This document shows, piece after piece, positions 13,412 to 26,900 of a stretch of DNA of 64,000 nt. The stretch's first letter is position 1. Each line of letters opens with the position of its first letter. Made by a program: the position numbers and the translations under genes. The stretch comes from Anomaloglossus baeobatrachus (taxonomy: Eukaryota; Chordata; Amphibia; Anura; Aromobatidae). The DNA lies in the NCBI RefSeq assembly GCF_048569485.1, contig NC_134354.1, forward strand, positions 331,865,643-331,929,642, in the 5' to 3' direction. The notes under the pieces were generated by a model that was not told where the DNA came from, made no database searches, and saw only the letters and a program-made list of their open reading frames with translations.

Positions 13412-15065
13412 ACACCCACCCTTACAGACAACGCCACACACACACACCCTTACAGACAACGCCACACACACACCCACCCACCCTTACAGACAACGCCACA
13501 CACACACACACACACACACCCTTACAGACAACGCCACACACACACACCCTTACAGACAACGCCACACACACACACCCTTACAGACAACGCCACACACACA
13601 CACCCTTACAGACAACGCCACACACACACACCCTTACAGACAACGCCACACACACACACACACACCCTTACAGACAACGCCACACACACACACACCCTTA
13701 CAGACAACGCCACACACACACACACCCTTACAGACAACGCCACACACACACACACCCTTACAGACAACGCCACACACACACACACACCCTTACAGACAAC
13801 GCCACACACACACCCTTACAGACAACGCCACACACACACACCCTTACAGACAACGCCACACACACACCCTTACAGACAACGCCACACACACACACCCTTA
13901 CAGACAACGCCACACACACAAACACACCCTTACAGACAACGCCACACACACACACCCTTACAGACAACGCCACACACACACACCCTTACAGACAACGCCA
14001 CACACACACACCCTTACAGACAACGCCACACACACACACCCTTACAGACAACGCCACACACACACACCCTTACAGACAACGCCACACACACACACACACC
14101 CTTACAGACAACGCCACACACACACACCCTTACAGACAACGCCACACACACACACCCTTACAGACAACGCCACACACACACACCCTTACAGACAACGCCA
14201 CACACACACACCCTTACAGACAACGCCACACACACACATCCTTACAGACAACGCCACACACACACACCCTTACAGACAACGCCACACACACACACCCTTA
14301 CAGACAACGCCACACACACACACACCCTTACAGACAACGCCACACACACACACCCTTACAGACAACGCCACACACACACACCCTTACAGACAACGCCACA
14401 CACACACACCCTTACAGACAACGCCACACACACACACCCTTACAGACAACGCCACACACACACACCCTTACAGACAACGCCACACACACACCCTTACAGA
14501 CAACGCCACACACACACACCCTTACAGACAACGCCACACACACACACCCTTACAGACAACGCCACACACACACACCCTTACAGACAACGCCACACACACA
14601 CACCCTTACAGACAACGCCACACACACACACCCTTACAGACAACGCCACACACACACACCCTTACAGACAACGCCACACACACCCTTACAGACAACGCCA
14701 CACACACCCTTACAGACAACGCCACACACACACACACCCTTACAGACAACGCCACACACACACACCCTTACAGACAACGCCACACACACACACACCCTTA
14801 CAGACAACGCCACACACACACACACACACCCTTACAGACAACGCCACACACACACACACACACCCTTACAGACAACGCCACACACACACACACACACCCT
14901 TACAGACAACGCCACACACACACCCTTACAGACAACGCCACACACACACACCCTTACAGATAACGCCACACACACACACCCTTACAGATAACGCCACACA
15001 CACACACACACACACACACCCTTACAGACAACGCCACACACACACACACCCCCTTACAGACAACG

Positions 15066-15101
<36 letters not shown>

Positions 15102-16065
15102 ACAGACAACGCCACACACACACACACACACCCCCTTACAGACAACGCCACACACCCACCCTTACAGACAATGCCACACACACACCCACCCTTACAGACA
15201 ACGCCACACACACACCCACCCACCCTTACAGACAACGCCACACACACACACCCACCCACCCTTACAGACAACGCCACACACACACACACACACACCCTTA
15301 CAGACAACGCCACACACACACACCCTTACAGACAACGCCACACACACACACACACACACACACCCTTACAGACAACGCCCCACACACACACACCCTTACA
15401 GACAACGCCACACACACACCCTTACACACAACGCCCCACACACACACACACACACCCTTACAGACAACGCCCCACACACACACACACACACCCCCTTACA
15501 GACAACGCCACACACACACACACACACACCCTTACAGACAACGCCCCACACACACACACACACCCCCTTACAGACAACGCCACACACACACACACACACC
15601 CTCTTACAGACAACGCCACACACACACCCTTACAGACAACGCCACACACACACACACACACACACACCCTTACAGACAACGCCACACACACACCCTTACA
15701 GACAACGCCACACACACACACACACACACACACCCTTACAGACAACGCCACACACACACCCTTACAGACAACGCCACACACACACACACCCTTACAGACA
15801 ACGCCACACACACCCACCCTTACAGACAACGCCACACACACACACACACACACACCCCCTTACAGACAACGACACACACACACCCTTACACACAACGCCC
15901 CACACACACACACACACACACACCCTTACAGACAACGCCCCACACACACACACCCTTACAGACAACGCCACACACACACCCTTACACACAACGCCCCACA
16001 CACACACACACACACCCTTACAGACAACGCCCCACACACACACACAAACCCCCTTACAGACAACG

Positions 16066-16107
<42 letters not shown>

Positions 16108-16291
16108 ACAGACAACGCCACACACACACACCCTTACAGACAACGCCACACACACACACACCCTTACAGACAACGCCACACACACACACCCCCTTACAGA
16201 CAACGCCACACACACACCCCCTTACAGACAACGCCACACACACACCCCCTTACAGACAACGCCACACACACACACACCCTTACAGACAACG

Positions 16292-16353
<62 letters not shown>

Positions 16354-16452
16354 ACAGACAACGACACACACACACACACACACCCTTACAGACAACGCCA
16401 CACACACACACCCTTACAGACAACGCCACACACACCCACCCTTACAGACAAC

Positions 16453-16523
<71 letters not shown>

Positions 16524-16772
16524 CCTTACAGACAACGCCACACACACACACCCTTACAGACAACGCCACACACACACACACCCTTACAGACAACGCCACA
16601 CACACACACACCCTTACAGACAACGCCACACACACACACCCTTACAGACAACGCCACACACACACACACCCTTACAGACAACGCCACACACACACACACC
16701 CTTACAGACAACGCCACACACACACCCCCTTACAGACAACGCCACACACACACACACCCTTACAGACAACGC

Positions 16773-16803
<31 letters not shown>

Positions 16804-16915
16804 ACAGACAACGCCACACACACACACACACACACCCTTACAGACAACGCCACACACACACACACACACACCCTTACAGACAACGCCACACACACACACC
16901 CCCTTACAGACAACG

Positions 16916-16951
<36 letters not shown>

Positions 16952-17080
16952 ACAGACAACGACACACACACACACACACACCCTTACAGACAACGCCACA
17001 CACACACACCCTTACAGACAACGCCACACACACACACACCCTTACAGACAATGCCACACACACACCCTTACAGACAACGC

Positions 17081-17113
<33 letters not shown>

Positions 17114-17603
17114 ACAGACAACGCCACACACCCACACACAACACACCCTTACAGACAACGCCACACACAACACACCCTTACAGACAACGCCACACACAAC
17201 ACACACCCTTACAGACAACGACACACACACACACACCCTTACAGACAACGCCACACACACACACACCCTTACAGACAACGCCACACACACACACACACAC
17301 ACACACACCCACCCTTACAGACAACGCCACACACACACCCACCCTTACAGACAACGCCACACACACACCCACCCTTACAGACAACGCCACACACACCCTT
17401 ACAGACAACGCCACACACACACACACACACACCCTTACAGACAACGCCACACACACACCCACCCTTACAGACAGCGCTACACACACACACCCACCCTTAC
17501 AGACAAAGCCACACACACACACCCACCCTTACAGACAACGCCACACACACACACACACACCCTTACAGACAACGCCACACACAACACACCCTTACAGACA
17601 ACG

Positions 17604-17657
<54 letters not shown>

Positions 17658-19590
17658 ACAGACAACGCCACACACCCACACACAACACACCCTTACAGAC
17701 AACGCCACACACAACACACCCTTACAGACAACGACACACACACACACACCCTTACAGACAACGACACACACACACACACACCCTTACAGACAACGACACA
17801 CACACACACACACCCTTACAGACAACGCCACACACACACACACACACACACCCTTACAGACAACGACACACACACACACACACCCTTACAGACAACGACA
17901 CACACACACACACACCCTTACAGACAACGCCACACACACACACACACACACACCCACCCTTACAGACAACGCCACACACACACCCACCCTTACAGACAAC
18001 GCCACACACACACCCACCCTTACAGACAACGCCACACACACACCCACCCTTACAGACAACGCCACACACACACCCACCCTTACAGACAGCGCCACACACA
18101 CACCCACCCTTACAGACAACGCCACACACACACACACACACCCTTACAGACAACGCCACACACAACACACCCTTACAGACAACGCCACACACACACACAC
18201 ACACACACACCCTTACAGACAACGCCACACACACCCTTACAGACAACGCCACACACACCCTTACAGACAACGCCGCACACACACACACACACACCCTTAC
18301 AGACAACGCCACACACACACACACCCTTACAGACAACGCCACACACACACACACCCTTACAGACAACGCCACACACACACACCCTTACAGACAACGCCAC
18401 ACACACACACCCTTACAGACAACGCCACACACACCCTTACAGACAACGCCACACACACACACCCTTACAGACAACGCCACACACACACCCACCCTTACAG
18501 ACAATGCCACACACACACACACACACACCCACCCTTACAGACGAGACACACCCACCCTTACAGACAACGACACACACACCCTTACAGACAATGCCACACA
18601 CACACACACCCTTACAGACAATGCCACACACACACACACCCTTACAGACAATGCCACACACACACACCCTTACAGACAATGCCACACACACCCTTACAGA
18701 CAATGCCACACACACACACCCTTACAGACAACGCCACACACACACACCCTTACAGACAACGCCACACACACCCTTACAGACAACGCCACACACACACACC
18801 CTTACAGACAACGCCACACACACACACACCCTTACAGACAACGCCACACACACACACACACACACACACCCCCTTACAGACAACGCCACACACACACCCC
18901 CTTACAGACAACGCCACACACACACACACACACACACACCCTTACAGACAACGCCACACACACACACGCCCACCCTTACAGACAACGCCACACACACACC
19001 CTTACAGACAACGCCACACACACTCCCCCTTACAGACAACGCCACACACACACCCCCTTGCAGACAACGCCACACACCCCCTTACAGACAACGCCACACA
19101 CACCCCCTTACAGACAACGCCACACACACACACACAAACCCTTACAGACAACGCCACACACGCACACCCCCTTACAGACAACGCCACACACCCACACACA
19201 CACACACCCACCCTTACAGACAACGCCACACACACCCACCCTTACAGACAACGCCACACACACCCACCCTTACAGACAACGCCACACACACCCACCCTTA
19301 CAGACAACGCCACACACACCCACCCTTACAGACAACGCCACACACACCCACCCTTACAGACAACGCCACACACACCCACCCTTACAGACAACGCCACACA
19401 CACACACACCCTTACAGACAACGCCACACACACACACACCCTTACAGACAACGACACACACACACCCTTACAGACAACGACACACACACACACACACCCT
19501 TACAGACAACGCCACACACCCTTACACACAACGCCACATACACACACACACCCTTACAGACAACGCCACACACACCCTTACAGACAACGC

Positions 19591-19621
<31 letters not shown>

Positions 19622-19632
19622 ACAGACAACGC

Positions 19633-19663
<31 letters not shown>

Positions 19664-20904
19664 ACAGACAACGCCACACACACACACACACACACCCTTA
19701 CAGACAACGCCACACACACACACACCCTTACAGACAACGCCACACACACACACACCCTTACAGACAACGCCACACACACACACCCTTACAGACAACGACG
19801 CACACACTCACACCCTTACAGACAACGACGCGCACACACTCACACCCTTACAGACAACGACGCACACACTCACACCCTTACAGACGACGCACACACACCC
19901 TTACAGACAACGCCACACACACACCCTTACAGACAACGCCACACACACACCCCCTTACAGACAACGCCACACACCCTTACAGACAATGACGCACACACAC
20001 ACACACCCTTACAGACAACGCCACACACACACACCCTTACAGACAACGCCACACACCCTTACAGACAACGACACACACACACACACACACCCTTACAGAC
20101 AACGCCACACACACAACACACCCTTACAGACAACGCCACACACACCCTTACAGACAACGACGCACACACACACACCCTTACAGACAACGCCACACACACA
20201 CACCCTTACAGACAACGCCGCACACAACACACCCTTACAGACAACGCCACACACACACCCTTACAGACAACGCCACACACACACCCTTACAGACAACGCC
20301 ACACACACACCCTTACAGACAACGCCACACACACACCCTTACAGACAACGCCGCACACACACCCTTACAGACAACGACGCACACACACCCTTACAGACAA
20401 CGACGCACACACTCACACCCTTACAGACAACGACGCACACACTCACACCCTTACAGACAACGACGCACACCCTTACAGACAACGACACACACACCCTTAC
20501 AGACAACGACACACACACCCTTACAGACAACGCCACACACCCTTACAGACAACGACACACACACCCTTACAGACAACGCCACACACACACACACACACAC
20601 ACACCCTTACAGACAACGACGCACACACACCCTTACAGACAACGACGCACACACACCCTTACAGACAACGATACACACACACACCCTTACAGACAACGAC
20701 ACACACACACCCTTACAGACAACGACACACACACACCCTTACAGACAACGACACACACACACACACCCTAACAGACAACGACACACACACCCTAACAGAC
20801 AACGACACACACACCCTTACAGACAACGACACACACACCCTTACAGACAACGACACACACACCCTTACAGACAACGCCACACACACACACACTTACAGAC
20901 AACG

Positions 20905-20999
<95 letters not shown>

Positions 21000-23900
21000 G
21001 CGGCAACTGCCGGTAGCTTTTTCTACAAAATACAGCAGCAACTATGTGATCTGAATTGTTAAGAAATATCTTCCAATATTGTCAACAGATGACACCTTAC
21101 CTTAATACGTTGTTTGACAAGCTCTGTCTGTTTAATCACATGTTTGGGTTCCAACCCCTTTTTAAACAGTCCCGTGAGTACATGGTTTAGAGATTTAAGA
21201 ACCCCGTGTTCGAAACGAGTCCTCTGTCTTGGGCTTTGTTTCACCCCAACATGGACTTTTTAACATGTAAATAATAAAGATTCTACGTTTTAAAGAATCT
21301 TGTTTGGACCCAGTTGCTGGAATGTTTCCTTCATCATTGCTACAAGAACTTTTGTTCCTTGCACAGTCCAGTCTGTGGTCTCCATTCAGGCAGGTGAGCC
21401 GGATAAACCTTTTTCTCTACTAGTGGATGGAGTATGCTGAGCCAGTTCTGCTCCCAGTGCCTCTCCCTCCTGCATACAGTCCTGGATGGAGCATGCTGAG
21501 CCTTGTAGTTCTGCATCTGTCTGCTCTCCTGCATGCACTAGAGAATTAAGAACATGGTGAAGAAAATGATGACAGACTTTTTTTTTCTTTTTTCTCAACA
21601 ATCTGGCATTGCATGAGTTTTTGCCGCGTGTGCTTTTTTTTTTTTTTTTTTGCAGTTTTGCCGCACAAACGCAGCGTAAAAAAAATGCAGTGTGTGAACT
21701 TACCCTTAGGGGCTTGAACCTGCAATCGTCTTGTACTATAAACAGCAATACCATAGTATTGCTGCTATGTATTGCAAAAATCAGTCTATGAACACTAGCT
21801 ACAGGCTGGCTTCCATAGTAGTAGTCTTAACAGGCACAGTGGCTTCACAGACCCCTGCCTATATTGGCAGGCTCAGAGCCTCGCAGTCCAGTCATGGGGA
21901 GTGGGGGGGGGAAAGCTCCTCTTGAGCTTCTGACCATGCATCACTCAGAAAAGCTGGCATATGATGTAAATGTATGTCTTACTTTGCAATTGTCTCCTTC
22001 CTCCCTGAAGAGACTAACGCTAGTGCCACCTATTGGAAGTAGCAATACTAAGTCAAAAGTGACCCTTTAACAAGCCTTATGACTTTGGATTTATGCCAGT
22101 TCAGAACCTCCATTTGCAGATACGGTGTTTTGGGGTGATTGCCCCTTGTCAGTGCAACATATATCTGATCTGGCTGAGAAGCTATAGTGTAGTCTAAGGG
22201 GGAAAACTTCTTGTGGAGACTGACAAACCATTCTGGATGCCAGTGAGGAGGAGTCTTATAGCTGCAATGTTTGACTCCTCACTGTGAGCCAGAATGGTTT
22301 CAGTCTCCACAAGCTTTCCCCTTAGACCCCCGCTATAGCTTCTCATACAGCCAAATCAGATCTCATACTTTGCACAGACAAGGGGCAATCACCTCCAAAA
22401 GTGTCTGCAAATTGAGGTTCTGATCTGGCATAATTTTAAGTCATGTGACAAGGCTCGTTAAAGGATAACTTTTGACTTTTAGGGCTGCTACTTCCAATAG
22501 TTGGCACTAGAGTTCATCCACTGTCATATTTTGGAAATTGGTGACTGTATTATGCCACTCATGTTCCTGCATAAAGCTATTAGTAAACAGACAGCTTTGT
22601 TAATATCCCAGGACCATGGCAGTGCTCATAATGTAACTGTTGCAGATGTGACAGATCAGATCCTGAAAATTTAGTTACACAACTGTCACCCTTTGGTGCA
22701 TGGTTTGCCACCTCCTGGTTTAAACTCTGCACTACAGTGGCCATCGTGAAAGCTGGAGGAGAAGGGAATTTTGTTACTTACCGTAAATTCCTTTTCTTCT
22801 AGCTCTTATTGGGAGACCCAGACGATTGGGGTATAGCTACTGCCCTCCGGAGGCCACACAAAGCACTACACTAAAGTGCAAGGCCCCTCCCCTTCTGGCT
22901 ATACCCCCCCGTGATATCACGGGTTCTCCAGTTTTAGTGCCAAAGCAAGAAGGAGGAAAGCCAATAACTGGTTTAAACAAATTAACTCCGAGTAACATCG
23001 GAGAACTGAAAAACCGTTCAACATGAACAACATGTGTACCCGCAAACAACAAAAAAATCCCGAAGGACAACAGGGCGGGTGCTGGGTCTCCCAATAAGAG
23101 CTAGAAGAAAAGGAATTTACGGTAAGTAACAAAATTCCCTTCTTCTTCAGCGCTCTATTGGGAGACCCAGACGATTGGGACGTCCAAAAGCTGTCCCTGG
23201 GTGGGTAAAGAAATACCTCATGTTAGAGCTGCAAGACAGCCCTCCCCTACGGGGAGGCAACTGCCGCCTGCAGGACTCTTCAACCTAGGCTGGCGTCCGC
23301 CGAAGCATAGGTATGCACCTGATAATGTTTGGTGAAAGTGTACAGACTCGACCAGGTAGCTGCCTGGCACACCTGTTGAGCCGTAGCCTGGTGTCGTAAT
23401 GCCCAAAACGCACCTACGGCTCTGGTAGAATGGACCTTCAGCCCTGAAGGAACCGGAAGCCCCGCAGAACGGTAGTCTTCAAGAATTGGTTCTTTGATCC
23501 ATCGAGCCATGGTGGCTTTAGAAACCTGCAACCCCTTGCGCGTACCAGCGACAAGGACAAAAAATGCATCAGAGCGGCGCATGGGCGCCGTGCGGGAAAT
23601 GTAGATTCTGAGTGCTCTCACCAGAACTAACAACTGTAAATCCTTTTCATACCGGAGAACCGGATGAGAACAAAAGGAAGGAAAGGGTATATCCCGAATA
23701 AGAAGAAACGCGGATACAACCTTAGGGAGAAACTCCTGAATAGGGCGCAGCACTACCTTGTCCTGGTGGAACACTAGGAAGGGAGCCTTGAATGACAGAG
23801 CCGCCAGCTTAGACACTCGCCGAAGCGACGTGATCGCAACCAGAAAGGCCACTTTCTGTGACAGGCGCGAAAGGGAAACTTCCTTCAGAGGCTCGAAATG

Positions 23901-26900
23901 CGGCTTCTGGAGAGCAACTAGTACCCTGTTCAGATCCCATGGATCTAACGGCCGCTTGTACGGGGGCACAATATGACAAACCCCCTGTAGTAACGTGCGC
24001 ACCTTAGGAAGACGTGCTAGACGCTTCTGAAAAGAACACGGATAGTGCCGAGACTTGCCCTTAAAGGGAGCCGAGCGACCAACCTCTTTCCCAACCAGAT
24101 TGCAGGAGGGAAGGCAAAGTAGGCAATGCCGATGGCCAGGGAGACCCTCCCTGAGCAGAACACTAAGATAAGAATATCTTCCACGAGTTGTGGTAGATCT
24201 TGGCAGACCGCGGCTGGCTAGCCCGTCTCATGGTGGCAATGACGTCGTGCTCACGGTCGACCGACAGTGAGATGCCACAGATCACGGTACCACGACCTCC
24301 CCGGCCAGTCTGGGGCGACGAGAATGGTGTGGCAGCAATCGGTAGCTGGAACTGTGACCAATCCTGAGCCAAGGCGCCTGTCGCCAGAGCTCTTTGATCG
24401 TAAGACCGCGTCATGAAAATCGGGACCTTGTTGTTGCCGAGAAGCCATGACGTCGACGTCCGTCTTCATCCTGCGTCTACAGAATTCTTGCAAACAAACG
24501 GGTGCAGAGCCCATTCCCCTGCGTCCACGCCCTGGCGACTGAGGAAGTCTGCTTCCTAGTGTCGTACGCCCGGGATGTGAACAGCTGATATGGTGTATGC
24601 TCTGTCTTCTACCCATAGCAGAATCCACCGGACCTCTTGGGAGTCTTGTCGACTGCGTAGTCCGCCTTGGTGGTTGGTGTATGCCACCGCTGTAGATAGT
24701 CCGACTGAATTCGAATCTATTTGCATTCCAGCCACTGCAGGAAGGCTTGCAGTGCAAGATACACTGCCCAGAGCTCCAGACCACTGAGTTGAAGAGTGGA
24801 CTCCTCTGAAGATGGTCTTTGACCGTCTGGAAAAGCTAAAACTCGCCTCTGGATGAGGCGCCTCCTTGAAGGAGAGACTGTCCCCTCGTCTGTAGTGAAC
24901 GCTGTTTGTCCAGCGGAAGCTTCACTATCGCTGAGAGAGTGTGAAAACTCTCCAGGAGATGCCAGCGATTGGGTTCAACCTTGAAAAGTTGAAGACCCAC
25001 CCGAAACTCTGGGAAGGGTCCAGCGCCATGTTCAGGTTGTGTTGGCATGCTTGTAAAGGAGAGTGCCTTGACCAGTAGATTGCCCAAGTAAAGGATCACA
25101 GAGTGACCGTGAGAGCGCGGGACTGCTCCCTCTGCTGCCACGAACTTGGTGAACACCCGTGGGGCTGTCGCCAGCCAAAGGGTATGGCTACGAAACGAAA
25201 TATTCTCGTCTTTAATAACGAATCGTAGCCAACGCCGGTGCCTCGGAGCAATCGGCACGTGTAGATAAGCATCCTGATGTCTATTGAAGCTAGGAAAACT
25301 CCTTGAGACAGAGAGGCAATGACGGAGCGGAGTGATGCCATCCGGAACCGCCTGGTTTTCACGTGCTCGTTAAGCAGTATAAAGTCCAGAACGGGATGGA
25401 AGGAGCCGTCCTATTTTGGCACCACGACCAGGTCGGGGCAAAATGCGTATCTGGTTCCTGAAGAGGAACAGGGATTACCGCTCTTTCCGCCTGCAGAAGA
25501 GCCTCGGCTCGGTCGGTGCGGTAGTTTGAAAACAAACTGACTCTCACTCACAGGCCCTCAACCTGCGGTAGGTAAATGCCGCTAAAGCGGGGGAGTCTGC
25601 CCCCCCGCGGTTGCGGAGTGAGAGGGCTGAAAATTATGAGGAAAACGCTTTGGTAGCGGATCCTCCGGCTGCCTTCCCCGGGCGTGAATTGAGCCCGCTA
25701 GGAATCTATGCCCTTCTGGGCTTTTTGAGTCGTCTTGGATAGTTGAATGATTTCATTCAACCCTTACCAACAGACTATCACTAGATAAAGGCAACCTGGT
25801 TAAGCACTTCGTTGGAAGCAGCCTCTGTTCCAATCTCTCAACTACTAGCCTCCGCGTAAAAACACGGAGTTGGCGGATGCCACTGACGTCCGGCTCGTAG
25901 AGTCTCGGACAGCAATAACAGCATGATTCGCCATGCCGACATTGCGAGTTAAAGACGCTGCTGGGACCGAGAGTACCTGTGACAGCGACCCTCTGCGCAA
26001 TACTAGCTGAAATAGCTTGGAGTGCCTTCACGGCTGCGACTGCCGGAGCAGCCGACCTGCCGATAGCTTCATAGACAGATTGCAACCAGAGGCCAATCTG
26101 CCTGTCAATGGCATTTTGAAGTGAAGTCCTATCCACCACTACAACTATAGATCTAGCTGCAAGCATGGAGATTGGGGGATCCACATTTGGATACTGGGTC
26201 TAGCGCTTGACCACGTCAGGGGGAGCGACACGTGTCTCATTAATACGGTCGGAGAAACGCTTATCGTGATAAGCGTGTCGTTTCTGGACTGCGTCTCTGG
26301 AGTCAGAGTGCTAAACAAGTACTCAATATATAGAGATTTCTCTTGCTGTGAAGCTGACCCCTCCACTGGAGGAGTTGAGGGAGAAATACCCAACCTTTCG
26401 TTGATGGACGCAATAAGATTATTCACTATAGCGTCACCATCCGGTGTATCCGGATTGAGAGCAGTCTCAGGAACAGAGTCCTGAACAGCTACGTCTGCCT
26501 CATCGTACAGAGAGTACTCCAGCTGGGACCTTGCCCAGTGATGTAGTCGAGGGCTAATGCCAGCGAGCCCGCTTAGGCCATCTGGGACTGTCGACCGTGT
26601 CGGATGCCTGCTCTCTGGGATGCCTGGAATCACTCTGGCGCCTTGAGATGCTCCAGATCAGGGCGGCCAGGGTCATTGCAACCATATTGCCCACGGTCTG
26701 CTTGGGGTGCAAAGTCTGTAAGATGTCAGTCATAGTCACAGACAATATATCAGCGGAAAAACTGCAACTTCGTCCCTGTCTCTGGACAGAGATCACAGGT
26801 GGTTCCTTTGGCCACATATAGCAGAGACCCCGGTTGAGCAATTGCACGCACTGGGGGTCCTGAAACCGTATGACATGCAGTACAAGCAGCATAGAAAGCC

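Noticed and set aside
13006-20998. Many minus-strand Cys/Val-rich frames ([10 protein letters not shown] type)
   Set aside because: They are translations of the (TG)n/core complement; no family similarity and no start context.
13232-20998. CRISPR-like array (fixed core with variable gaps)
   Set aside because: The gaps are CA microsatellite, not unique spacers, the genome is a vertebrate and no cas genes exist.
13073-21016. A 2,647-codon open frame rich in Thr, His and Pro
   Set aside because: It is a by-product of a stop-free tandem repeat. The same DNA is open in the other sense frames, and it lies within the intron of SESN2 with no protein similarity.
21700-21860. tRNA-like words (GGGGCTTGAACCTGCAATC)
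   Set aside because: I could not fold a cloverleaf with proper A and B boxes; it more likely belongs to an interspersed repeat.
23280-24002. Tyrosine recombinase as a host or phage-type integrase gene
   Set aside because: It lies inside a DIRS element with matching inverted termini and an internal complementary region, so it is part of that fossil.
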